This document shows, piece by piece, positions 16,484 to 25,629 of a stretch of DNA of 46,702 nt. The translations under genes were made by a program, and so were the position numbers. Under the pieces are notes generated by a model that saw only the letters and a program-made list of their open reading frames with translations, ran no database searches and had not been told where the DNA came from. Position 1 is the stretch's first letter, and each line of letters starts with the position of its first letter. Source of the DNA: Ignavibacteriota bacterium (GTDB taxonomy: Bacteria > Bacteroidota > Ignavibacteria > UBA10030); the NCBI GenBank assembly GCA_003819715.1, contig RPQN01000019.1, positions 1 through 46,702 on the forward strand, written 5' to 3'.

Positions 16484-18897
16484 TATTGAATTTTGTACGC
16501 CCGCCATCCAATCGCGGGAATGGATACATCTGCATGACCGCTCTTGACTGCGACGGATCCGCCGTCGACTATATCGATGAGTTTCCGGGGGCGGTACAGT
16601 TCCGGAATGACAAGATCAACCGGACGGGCATATTCACTCTTGTTCAAAACAACCAATATCCGTTCATGAAAATCCGAACGCACATATGCATAGATCGACG
16701 TATCTGCCAGCAGCGTGTAGAAATCTCCATACCGCAGAGCGGAAGATTGCCTGCGCATCCTGGCGATTTTTTTTGTCTCACCCAGCATGCGTTTCTCAAA
16801 GATGGAAAGCTGATCGCCAAAGCGCATCATCCGGCGGTTGTCCGGGTCGTCGGCTCCGGTCATCCCGAATTCTGATCCGTAATAGATCGCCGGCAATCCG
16901 GGAATGGTAAACATATAGGCGAGATACAGCTCCGCTTTTTGGTAACTCGATGGATGGTCGACCGTCGGCGGATCGTTCCATGCCATCTCGCGCGTATCGA
17001 CGCCTTGATTCTTCACCTTCCCATCCGCATAGGCCATATACCGGACCTTATCATGGCTGTCCATAATATTGCCCATGAGATTATTGTACCCAAACGACGA
17101 AAATGATTTTTTTATATGAAAATCAACCGCGGAGAATGAACGGCCTGGTTCAAGAAATACCGGAATAGCAAAATAAGAAAGGTTGAAATTGAACTGCGCA
17201 CTGAGCTGGCCGTTGTTCACGTACGATGCGATCAGGTCATAATCTCCGAATGTCTCGCCAATCTGATACACCTGTTTGTGCCGGGGAATCTCAATCTGTT
17301 CCCTCAACTTTCGGGTGAGTGTCCGCCAGAAGCGGTTCGGCACATGTTTCACTGCATCGTGTCGGAATCCGTCTGCCCCGGTTTCGTTCATCCACCAGAT
17401 GGCATTATCGGAAACTGCGTCGAGAGCGGCTGTCGATTTTGTAAAATCGAATGACGGCATGTAGGGCTCAAACCAGGTCGTCAGGCGCTGTTCATCCCAG
17501 AGACGCAGGTTTTTACGCCCATCCGGCAAATCGAGCGTTCCAAACCAATCGGGATGTTTTTTATAAAAGGGGTGCTGAATGTGAACATGATGCGCGACAA
17601 TATCCAGGAGGACTTTGAGATGATGCCGGTGTGCATGAGCAATCAATATTTTGAGGTCGTTCATCGTGCCGAATTTCTCTTCCACTTTCCTGTCGCTGAT
17701 CGGCCAATAGCCGTGATATCCGCTGTACCACCGATGCGGAGGCGGATATTCCCGGTATGCATTATCCGGATTGTCATAGACCGGTGAAATCCACAGCGTA
17801 TTGACTCCCAGAGAATCGAAATATCCGTCATCGATCTTATTCCTGATCCCCTTGAAATCTCCCCCCTGATAATTTGCCTGGGAAAATATCGAATCGTGGA
17901 CTACCGGTTTATCATTCGATTTATCACCGTCGTTGAAACGGTCGATCATAATTGAATATATCATCCCGTCGTTCCAGGACGAAAAATCGGAAGTGTTTCC
18001 CGCAGGTTTCCCGTTGTGGAGAATAGCCTGCTGGATATTCGTTGTTTTGCCGCCTTGAGAGATCATCACCCGTAATACTTTTTCACCCTGAAGTTCATGG
18101 GTTCCCAGCCGTATTTCAATCCGTTGATCATGAACGGCAATTTCGGAGGAATTAATTTTCCGGTTGTTCAACAGAGCGATGATATTCTTTTGCAGCAGCG
18201 CCGGCCCTGGGCCTGTGGTTTCATAATAAAAGGAAAACGTCATTCCGTCGGCGGTTTCTGTCCGCTCCCCGAGATGGAGGAATACTTTTATCGAATCGGA
18301 CTCTTTGATACGAAGGACTGAATTATAATCGTCAAATCCTGTCGGGGTTTTTTCCTGATTGCTTGAATCCAGAATTTCTTTTCCATCGACCAGAAATTTG
18401 TAAATATAACTGCCAGGCTCGAGCGGAAGAGAGAGTTCGTACACCCCGGTCCCATTCCTATCGGTCAATTGATCCTTCTCTTTATTCCAATTATTAAAAC
18501 TTCCGGTCACAAACACTTTTGAACTCTTGCCCGAAGGTTTATAGAAAAACGTATGCAGCTGCTGTGTGGCCGTCATCCCCTGCACGATGACCGGAAAGGC
18601 ATAGGCATGACCCTGGAGCGTAAACTCCGCCAGTGTTGCGCCGATAAAACCATGCTTCGGCTGAAAACTCACCATATGGTCTCTTGAGTTGTAAGAAATC
18701 TGCAGATTCTCGTTCACACCGAATTTCAGCCGGTAATCCTTCGCATAAAACATATCGCTGATCAGAATCGTGTCTGTTTTCCCGTAGGAGACACGCACCG
18801 GTTGAATGAGGTCCCGGATATCCTCGGCCTGGCTGGACGGCATCTGACACAGCATCATGGTCAGGATCGGTACGAATTGTTTTATGAATGACTTCAT
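16483..18897 (-). CDS. Exported GH13 alpha-amylase-family enzyme with a CBM48-like glycogen-binding domain
   Basis: A signal peptide ends near SSQA (residue ~25). A region at ~105-200 reads VFVTGSFNNWNKEKDQL, YELSLPLEPGSYIYKFLVDG, the pattern of CBM48/AMPK-type glycogen-binding domains. The GH13 barrel follows with DIVAHHVH, GFRHDAVKH (nucleophile Asp514), QIGETFG (Glu548) and MDSHDKVR (Asp616). The protein has YYGSEFGMTGADDPDNRR near its end, as in cyclomaltodextrinases and neopullulanases. There is no sorting domain, so a periplasmic place is likely. The ATG at 18897 gives a proper signal peptide; a TTG 30 bases upstream extends the frame but is less likely. The stop overlaps the next transporter start by one base, and 76 bases separate it from the preceding transporter. 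Confidence 0.9.
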   Translation of the reverse strand: MKSFIKQFVPILTMMLCQMPSSQAEDIRDLIQPVRVSYGKTDTILISDMFYAKDYRLKFGVNENLQISYNSRDHMVSFQPKHGFIGATLAEFTLQGHAYAFPVIVQGMTATQQLHTFFYKPSGKSSKVFVTGSFNNWNKEKDQLTDRNGTGVYELSLPLEPGSYIYKFLVDGKEILDSSNQEKTPTGFDDYNSVLRIKESDSIKVFLHLGERTETADGMTFSFYYETTGPGPALLQKNIIALLNNRKINSSEIAVHDQRIEIRLGTHELQGEKVLRVMISQGGKTTNIQQAILHNGKPAGNTSDFSSWNDGMIYSIMIDRFNDGDKSNDKPVVHDSIFSQANYQGGDFKGIRNKIDDGYFDSLGVNTLWISPVYDNPDNAYREYPPPHRWYSGYHGYWPISDRKVEEKFGTMNDLKILIAHAHRHHLKVLLDIVAHHVHIQHPFYKKHPDWFGTLDLPDGRKNLRLWDEQRLTTWFEPYMPSFDFTKSTAALDAVSDNAIWWMNETGADGFRHDAVKHVPNRFWRTLTRKLREQIEIPRHKQVYQIGETFGDYDLIASYVNNGQLSAQFNFNLSYFAIPVFLEPGRSFSAVDFHIKKSFSSFGYNNLMGNIMDSHDKVRYMAYADGKVKNQGVDTREMAWNDPPTVDHPSSYQKAELYLAYMFTIPGLPAIYYGSEFGMTGADDPDNRRMMRFGDQLSIFEKRMLGETKKIARMRRQSSALRYGDFYTLLADTSIYAYVRSDFHERILVVLNKSEYARPVDLVIPELYRPRKLIDIVDGGSVAVKSGHADVSIPAIGWRAYKIQ

Positions 18898-18973
18898 AGG
18901 ATGATCCAATGATTTCTTAATAACCAATAGTCGAAAACCATGATTTTCTCATTACACTTCTCGAAGGGTTCGT

Positions 18974-20251
18974 TCAATGATCTGATGCTGCGCCGATTTT
19001 TCGTTTCTCCTTCACCAAAGTCCAGAAGAGCGCTGAAAGAGCGAGCGCGACGCCGCTGATGATAAACAGAGTATTCTTATCGGCCGCATTTTTTATGATC
19101 GTTCCCACCAGAAGACTCACGAGAAGCTGCGGCAAAACGACCGAGAGATTGAATATTCCCATAAAGAATCCAGTCCGGCTTTGATCGATCTTTTCCGTCA
19201 TGATGGCGAACGGCAGGCTGACCACCGCAGCCCATCCGATGCCTGCAACCGACATCAGGATATAGAGCATCGTAGGAGTCGATCCCCAGAAGGCCATGCC
19301 GAAATAACTGATGGACATTATTGCCACGCATGTGAGATGCGTTCTCACACGGCCGATCTTTTCCACGACGGGCTCCAGAACGAACGCCGGCAGAATAAAA
19401 CCGACCGTATTGAGAATGGCAAACGCGACGGAGATGATCTGTCCCGAATGCGCATTGATGACGCTTTGATCTGCGATGCCCTGAAAATACTTTTGCTGGA
19501 TAAACGCGATGATATAGACAAACATGGTTTGAATGCCGATCCAGGAAAAACCATGCGCAAAATAAATGCGGAACAATTGCCCCCATTCGGTTGCAGTCGC
19601 AGGCTTTTTTTTCGTATCGGCTTCCGCCGCTGCCTGGTATTGTCTGCTCTCCGTGATGAAGAACATGGGAACAAAGGAGAACAGAAACACCAGCGCCACT
19701 CCGGCATAAATAAGAATATAATTTCCGAGTGTTGCTCCGATGAGATACGCCAGCACGCCGAAGAAACCGGAAATGGTCTGCATCCAGGTATACCCTTTCG
19801 TGCGCGGATTTCCCTCCGGAGTGACGTCAGCGATAATGGAACGCGTCGGATTGAAACTGATATTAATTGCAAGATCGAGGGTCAGCGCAACAACGATCGC
19901 AACCGCCAGCAAACTCCTGACGCCGAATTGAGCGGCGATGACATCGATATTGGGCAGCGCGATCAGCATTCCCGCAGCAAGATCACCCCCGATCAAGACG
20001 AACGGCCGGCGGCGTCCGCCCCAGAACCACACCTTGTCACTGATCAAACCGATGATGACCTGACCGAATATTCCGGCGAGCGGTCCCGCAGCCCAGACGA
20101 ACCCGACTTCATCAATATTCAAATGGTATCTGGTTGTCAACAGCCAGCTTAAAGCAGAAATCTGGATGGAGAGGGCAAATCCCATTGCCGTCGCCGGCAG
20201 ACTGAGCAATACGTAAAATGATTTTGTCAGATGTTCCTGTATGCGCCGCAT
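18974..20251 (-). CDS. Second MFS sugar transporter, SLC45/GPH-like
   Basis: This 425-residue protein has about 12 membrane helices. The helix 2-3 loop reads GLISDKVWFWGGRRRPFVLIGG and helix 4 carries DLAINISFNPTRSIIADV, matching the SLC45-like carrier group of the other transporter in this operon. It is shorter, lacking about 90 residues of loop and terminal sequence compared with its relative. An AAGGGAG site lies six bases before the ATG. It follows GH57 by 18 bases. Having two related but clearly different carriers suggests two oligosaccharide sizes or one glucose and one maltose route, which is inference. Confidence 0.85.
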   Translation of the reverse strand: MRRIQEHLTKSFYVLLSLPATAMGFALSIQISALSWLLTTRYHLNIDEVGFVWAAGPLAGIFGQVIIGLISDKVWFWGGRRRPFVLIGGDLAAGMLIALPNIDVIAAQFGVRSLLAVAIVVALTLDLAINISFNPTRSIIADVTPEGNPRTKGYTWMQTISGFFGVLAYLIGATLGNYILIYAGVALVFLFSFVPMFFITESRQYQAAAEADTKKKPATATEWGQLFRIYFAHGFSWIGIQTMFVYIIAFIQQKYFQGIADQSVINAHSGQIISVAFAILNTVGFILPAFVLEPVVEKIGRVRTHLTCVAIMSISYFGMAFWGSTPTMLYILMSVAGIGWAAVVSLPFAIMTEKIDQSRTGFFMGIFNLSVVLPQLLVSLLVGTIIKNAADKNTLFIISGVALALSALFWTLVKEKRKIGAASDH

Positions 20252-20269
20252 ATCTGCTCCCTTATGAGT

Positions 20270-22537
20270 TTATTTTACGCCGAATGTATCCAGAATGATC
20301 AACGGTTCGCCCGGTTTCACCGGACTCATGTAACTACGGTTATTGGCGGAGAACTCTTCACCCGGCACCCAGACTCCTTCGTCTCCGCTGTTGGTATATT
20401 TATATTCCACTTTATTATTCGGCGGCACCAGTAATTCGACGGACCAAATACCGTCGCCTTTGTTCCGGTCGCCATGAGTCCCATCGTCATACATGTTTAT
20501 GAGGTTGGGCGTCCAATTCCCGAGCGCACTCTGGTTGCCGACAATGAATATCGACCGGGGGACCTGAATTTTTGCCGCATTCACCTGAAAGAGCACCGCG
20601 ACCATATCTTTTTTACTTTGCGCCATCGTCCCCTGAGATTGATCATCGGCATTTGCCCGGCCGGAAATAAGAGGAAGAAATTCGCGCTGCGGCATTTCCG
20701 CTCCCGTTTCCAGTGCAAAGTGATAGACATTCTTCAACAACGTCACATAGGCGCGATCGAACGGTTTATCGCCTCCCGGTGCAGTCTGATCATTGCCGTA
20801 CCACCAGAACCAATCGGACCCTTCAGCCGCATACATCGATTCCCAGGCTTTGTAGGCAAACCATGCCGAAGTTCCTTTTGGGGGAACCGGTGCCGAAGGA
20901 TGAGGCGGCTGAATGCCGGAGTGCTCGAGGTCATTTCGCGCGGTGAGAAGATATTCCCATGCCTGATTCTCTTCGCTCTCTCCTATCCACGTATCAAAAT
21001 TTGCATTGATCCAGGAACCCGGCCAGAGCCGCTGCAGTTTTTGCATCGAGACGGCGGGATGCGCGGGGATATGCCTCTCAGGATTCCCATCAATGAATTC
21101 AGTCGGTGTCACGGTTTTGATCTGGCCGGATGCTTCCAGGTCGGTCAGTTTTCGATACATGGCATTGAGAAATTCTTTCCCGTCCGTATCGTACCGGTAG
21201 GACTCCCACGCATTCTCGCCGTCCAGAATGACGGTGAGCAATCGATCCGCTGAACTCCCGGGATCCGCATAGTTCAATACGCTCTTGATGAAATCATTGG
21301 CGGCGTCTTCGCCTTTAAAGGTCTGATAGGTAAACCCAATCTTGTCCGAAATTTCCGTATCCCGAAAGACGACGGCGATCGTTGCAGAGGTTTTGGTCTC
21401 GTCCAGAACGGCGTATGGAAAATATTTCGGCTGGTTCAGCGGAGTTGACCGGGCGAGGACCTTCTCGTCCGTCGCGATCCATTGAATGCCATGGTTCTTC
21501 AGGAGCGGCAGAATGTCATTTGCCACCGAACCTTCAGCGGGCCACATCCCTGAAGGTCTGACGCCAAATTGCTTTGTGTAGTAATCGACGGCTTTCGCAA
21601 TTTGCGCATCCGCGTCCTGCGGATAATGAAACCGGCGCGGAGCCGGATCGTTCGGCTGGCATATCTTTTCCAGATCGCTGTCATAAATCAATGGAAGGAT
21701 CGGATGGTAAAATGGAGTGGTGATAATTTCGATCTGTCCTTGATGCGTGTCGCGATGGTACATCAGCTGTTTATGAACTGGGATGACCGCAGAGAGCACG
21801 TTGTATGTCTCAGCAATGAGACGGTTGCAATCTTCTTCGCTGATTTTTTTCCTGAGCGTATATGTCCCGTCATTGTTCCGTACGATCAGATCCCGCAAAT
21901 CCACCGTCAAGCCATTCGCAAGAACGACTCGTTGCACGAGAAAATCGGGATCAAAATAAGCAAGAAAGAACCAGAATTTTATCTCGCGCCGTTCCTGTGC
22001 GGACAACACCTGTGAACCGCCTGCGATATATTTGTCCTTGAGCGCTTTGTATTGCGGGAAGCGGTCGATCATGACACTGCTGATCGCCAGTGCATTCCAG
22101 GGATTTCGGAGCAGGTATGCGAGATCATCCCCGGTAAATTCCTCGGCCGGCTTCAGGGCTAAATCGATCCATGGGTCCGTTTTGCCGGCCCAGGCATTTA
22201 AAAATCTTTTTGCATCGACTCTCTTCTTCTTCACATCGACGAACGGCTTCAACCGTTGAACATAATACTCATCAAGCTGATATAACAGGGATGAAGTAAG
22301 GTTGACCGTGCAGTGGATTTTCGGATATTTTCCGATAAGGGCTGCCATATCGTAATAATCCTTCGTCCCATGCGTTCTCACCCACGGTCCCTGCAGCTGG
22401 TCCTTTGCCGGATCGAGATACAAGGGCTGATGCTGGTGCCAGATAATATTGAGATACAAGGGCTTCTTCGGCGGATCCGCTTGCGGCCAGAGCAGTGCCG
22501 GAAATACGAGAATCAACGAAAGATATTTGAATGTCAT
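20270..22537 (-). CDS. Exported GH57 alpha-glucan hydrolase with C-terminal CBM20
   Basis: A signal peptide precedes the GH57 barrel. The five-region signature is recognisable: IIWHQHQPLY near residues 32-41, QIEIITTPFYHP, GMWPAEGSVAND with the likely nucleophile Glu335, and ILDGENAWE with the likely acid/base Asp439. The Glu-Asp spacing of 104 is close to that of archaeal amylopullulanase-type GH57 enzymes. Residues ~640-755 are a CBM20-type starch-binding domain (VNAAKIQVPRSIFIVGN, LGNWTP, WSVELLVPP, VEYKYTN). There is no T9SS sorting domain, so it should act in the periplasm on alpha-1,4 (possibly alpha-1,6) glucans. Its start is preceded by GAGAGG at some distance. It sits 18 bases after the surface amylase gene and 18 before a transporter. 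Confidence 0.9.
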   Translation of the reverse strand: MTFKYLSLILVFPALLWPQADPPKKPLYLNIIWHQHQPLYLDPAKDQLQGPWVRTHGTKDYYDMAALIGKYPKIHCTVNLTSSLLYQLDEYYVQRLKPFVDVKKKRVDAKRFLNAWAGKTDPWIDLALKPAEEFTGDDLAYLLRNPWNALAISSVMIDRFPQYKALKDKYIAGGSQVLSAQERREIKFWFFLAYFDPDFLVQRVVLANGLTVDLRDLIVRNNDGTYTLRKKISEEDCNRLIAETYNVLSAVIPVHKQLMYHRDTHQGQIEIITTPFYHPILPLIYDSDLEKICQPNDPAPRRFHYPQDADAQIAKAVDYYTKQFGVRPSGMWPAEGSVANDILPLLKNHGIQWIATDEKVLARSTPLNQPKYFPYAVLDETKTSATIAVVFRDTEISDKIGFTYQTFKGEDAANDFIKSVLNYADPGSSADRLLTVILDGENAWESYRYDTDGKEFLNAMYRKLTDLEASGQIKTVTPTEFIDGNPERHIPAHPAVSMQKLQRLWPGSWINANFDTWIGESEENQAWEYLLTARNDLEHSGIQPPHPSAPVPPKGTSAWFAYKAWESMYAAEGSDWFWWYGNDQTAPGGDKPFDRAYVTLLKNVYHFALETGAEMPQREFLPLISGRANADDQSQGTMAQSKKDMVAVLFQVNAAKIQVPRSIFIVGNQSALGNWTPNLINMYDDGTHGDRNKGDGIWSVELLVPPNNKVEYKYTNSGDEGVWVPGEEFSANNRSYMSPVKPGEPLIILDTFGVK

Positions 22538-22555
22538 GAGAATCGCCCGCCTCTC

Positions 22556-25500
22556 TTATTTCATCAATACAATTTTCATGGGTTCCGATGCGCTTCCGGT
22601 TTCGAGACGGACGAAGTATACTCCTGAACTTGCCTGCACTCCGGCGTCTGTTTTCCCATTCCACATCACCTGATGAACTCCGGCAGAATAAAGAGTATTT
22701 GTCAGTTCAGCAATTTCTTTTCCCAGGACATTATAGACGAATATTTTTACACGACTCTGCTCCGGGAGATCAAATTGGATCACCGTTTGGGGGTTAAACG
22801 GATTTGGATAATTCTGATACAATTGAAGTTTCCCCGGTGCAATATCAGACCTCCCTCGTTCCATACCGCTCGGAATTTGAAGCCGCTTTGCGCTGTCCGC
22901 CAGGATGCATATCGCAGATCCATATGACGGCAGCGAGAGATTCAGAATCGCGGCGCCGTTGGAAAAATGAATCGGGGTGGTGGTATTATTATATAAATCG
23001 CTGACGATATAATTGCCGCCGTCATTGACCCATCCGCCAAGATCGGCAACGGAAATCGTGATGGATACCGTGGACGGAGTGGAACCGAAATTTACTGCGA
23101 CAATGCCATCTTCATAGGCCGTCGGACGTGTATAGGCATAGACCAGTCCATCGGTGCTCCTAAGGCGTCTCATCGAATGTGTCGAGAATGCTTTATATTG
23201 TCCCCGAATTTGTGCGAGCTTCTGGTAATGCGGCGTAAGGAGTGATTTCCCGGAAAAGCTCCAATCGATCGTACCGCGCCGCCGGCTGTCGAAATTATTA
23301 TCCCCGTATCCTTTCCCGACCTCCTGTCCGTTCCATATCATCGGGAGTCCCGGAACCGTGAAGATAGTACTGGCCATCGGCATGGTTTTCATAAACGTAG
23401 TCGCTGCATCCAGTGATCCGCCGGATGAATAAAAATAAGCAATACGATCTTCGTCCTGCGACTCCATGAAACGCATGTATTCGGAATTCGGCCCCGGATA
23501 AAATCCGCCGTTGGTGATATCTCCGTCCAGACTGTTCACTGCAGACGTGTTGAATTCAAATCCGCGGACCTGATTAAAATATAATTTAAAATCATAAGCA
23601 GCATCGACCCCGCCGTTCACTCCTCCGCTGGTGTTGTCCGCGTAGATAACCTCTGTCCCCGATCCTGTTCCGTCATCTTCTGCCAGCAGCAGGATATCCG
23701 GTTTGATATGCTTCAATGCATCGCGAACCGGCTTCCCCATAACTTGTTCACCATATCGCCGGTGCGGCCCCCAATAGACATCGAACCGGTAGCCGTCCAG
23801 GCCGAATTCTTTAATCCAATATTTGTAAACGTTGATCATTTCCTGCCGTGCATCGATATCCGTCCAGTTATAATTCAACAACTGGTCGCTGAAGCCGCTG
23901 TAATAATTGAATCCATCGGCGTCCAGTGACTGACCGAGTCCGTTATCGTTGTGCGGAATAATCGTGTGCTGGTACCAATTCCAGTACGGAGATTTTTGTT
24001 TATTCGCATGGGCATCGACAGACCAGGGATGAAAACGGCTTGTATGATTTGGTGTGACATCCAGAATCACTTTGAGACCAAGCGCATGAGCCTGAGTGAT
24101 AAAATTTTTAAAGTCCTGATTCGTCCCGTATTCCGGCGCAACGTTGTAAAAATCGACAATATTATATCCCGGCCCGCTCTGCTGATTAATGGGAGATGCG
24201 TTTTTCATGACCGGCATCATCCAGACAATGTTAAAGCCAAGGTCCTTTATGTATGGCAGCCTCAGGGCAGCCGCATTTAATGTACCGGTGCTCGAAACCG
24301 CCTTGGGAAACAGAAAATAAATCCGCCCCTTTTTGACCCAATCAGGATTGCTCGCAATGGTCGGATTGGTGATTGAACCGCCATCATGAACAACGAAAGA
24401 GGAACGCGTTGTATCTCCATGTCCGTCCGGATCTGTGACGATCAATCCAAAATAATATTCCCCGGGAACAGGAGGTTTTACGATCGATACCTGAACTGCT
24501 GTCTGGCCGTTCAGACCAAGAGGCTGTAAAGGATCGTCAAGCCATCGAAAATTTGAAAGCGCTTGCGAGTCGGGATCTGTGCTCGCAGATGCATCCAGGA
24601 GAACAGAGCCGCCCGAAGACGTTGCAGTCACCGCCGCCCATGGTGTATGGTTCACGAGACGCGTCACAAGAACACTGTCCCGGCCGAGCAGAGTAGATAC
24701 CACAATCCAATTTTGCCCCTCTTGAATTGCCGTGGTATCGATGAAAGATCCATTGAGTACAGACGCTGTCTTTCCTCTCCCATTTACGGACAACGTGACT
24801 GAAGAAACCAAGCTGTCTAAGCCCGATCCATCCGGTTTCAGTACAATGCCTGCGGTGATGTATGCCGGCTTCCAGGTTGTAAATGCCGGTGTTTGAATTT
24901 GAACCGGGCGTGCCCGCACTTCAAAACGGACAGAATCCGTTCTGGCCGTTGAGCCGTCTGAAACGCTTACTGTAAATGTATGGGTGCCGTCGGCAAGCCC
25001 CGCAGGTTTATATGTAAAAATTCCTGATGCGGTGTTATAATAGAGAGAAGGATTCGCGATCACCGTTCCATCGACCGATGCCGTGAGCGTGGCGGCAGGA
25101 TTTCCCGTTGGTTGGAAGATTCCTGCAGAGAGCGATGGGGCATTGGTCCGGCAAACAAATTTGGATCCACTTGCGATGGCCTCGACGGTATAGGGATATG
25201 CGCAAAACTGAAACAACACCAGGCTGTTTACCTCCAGCACTGAATTCTGAATTCCGTTGCTCTCGGTGAGAACCGACCGGTTCAGGGGATCAATGATCCA
25301 GCTCCAATCGGTCGGCGTTACACTCCGCTGCCGATAAATTTTATATTGATAACTCCCGAATGGAAGAGAAATCGTTTTCATCCAACAGCCTGACGCAGCC
25401 TCAAGGCTGTCCGCCTGTGAAACGTCTCCGGCAGCAATCGTACCGCCTGTATTTGATCCCCAATTGTTAAACGTCCCGGGAAAATTTACCCGGGGATAGT

Positions 25501-25621
25501 TTGCATCCGAGAAATAGCGGAATGTGATTCGCACGGCCGGCTGAGCATACAAATTCGTAAGGCAGAACAGCGAAAGAATGACCGCAGGGATGAGAGCAGA
25601 GTTCAACAAAGATTTATGCAT
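22556..25621 (-). CDS. Cell-surface GH13 alpha-amylase with T9SS sorting domain
   Basis: A signal peptide (about 26 residues) is followed by a CBM48/20-like segment (FPGTFNNWGSNTGG) and two Ig/PKD-like regions (DGTHTFTVSVSDGST; VLLDASASTDPDSQALSNFRW). The GH13 barrel begins near residue 430 and has DVTPNH, GYRFDVYWG with Asp614, LLLAEDDG with Glu648 and FMESQDEDR with Asp723. The usual His before the last Asp is Gln here. The last ~85 residues are a T9SS sorting domain (LYQNYPNPFNPQTVIQFDLP ... SSGVYFVRLETG ... KIVLMK). It is the only enzyme of this operon with that signal, so it is predicted to be the surface starch-cleaving enzyme. It starts eight bases after the chaperone gene stop. Confidence 0.9.
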   Translation of the reverse strand: MHKSLLNSALIPAVILSLFCLTNLYAQPAVRITFRYFSDANYPRVNFPGTFNNWGSNTGGTIAAGDVSQADSLEAASGCWMKTISLPFGSYQYKIYRQRSVTPTDWSWIIDPLNRSVLTESNGIQNSVLEVNSLVLFQFCAYPYTVEAIASGSKFVCRTNAPSLSAGIFQPTGNPAATLTASVDGTVIANPSLYYNTASGIFTYKPAGLADGTHTFTVSVSDGSTARTDSVRFEVRARPVQIQTPAFTTWKPAYITAGIVLKPDGSGLDSLVSSVTLSVNGRGKTASVLNGSFIDTTAIQEGQNWIVVSTLLGRDSVLVTRLVNHTPWAAVTATSSGGSVLLDASASTDPDSQALSNFRWLDDPLQPLGLNGQTAVQVSIVKPPVPGEYYFGLIVTDPDGHGDTTRSSFVVHDGGSITNPTIASNPDWVKKGRIYFLFPKAVSSTGTLNAAALRLPYIKDLGFNIVWMMPVMKNASPINQQSGPGYNIVDFYNVAPEYGTNQDFKNFITQAHALGLKVILDVTPNHTSRFHPWSVDAHANKQKSPYWNWYQHTIIPHNDNGLGQSLDADGFNYYSGFSDQLLNYNWTDIDARQEMINVYKYWIKEFGLDGYRFDVYWGPHRRYGEQVMGKPVRDALKHIKPDILLLAEDDGTGSGTEVIYADNTSGGVNGGVDAAYDFKLYFNQVRGFEFNTSAVNSLDGDITNGGFYPGPNSEYMRFMESQDEDRIAYFYSSGGSLDAATTFMKTMPMASTIFTVPGLPMIWNGQEVGKGYGDNNFDSRRRGTIDWSFSGKSLLTPHYQKLAQIRGQYKAFSTHSMRRLRSTDGLVYAYTRPTAYEDGIVAVNFGSTPSTVSITISVADLGGWVNDGGNYIVSDLYNNTTTPIHFSNGAAILNLSLPSYGSAICILADSAKRLQIPSGMERGRSDIAPGKLQLYQNYPNPFNPQTVIQFDLPEQSRVKIFVYNVLGKEIAELTNTLYSAGVHQVMWNGKTDAGVQASSGVYFVRLETGSASEPMKIVLMK

Positions 25622-25629
25622 GATTCACA

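Noticed and set aside
19181-20152. Long plus-strand frame of 323 residues opposite the second transporter
   Set aside because: It mirrors the transporter gene and its composition (rich in Asp, Arg and His) is typical of an antisense shadow of a membrane protein.
20474-21253. Plus-strand frame of 259 residues opposite GH57
   Set aside because: The GH57 frame carries all catalytic motifs; the opposite frame has no domain pattern.
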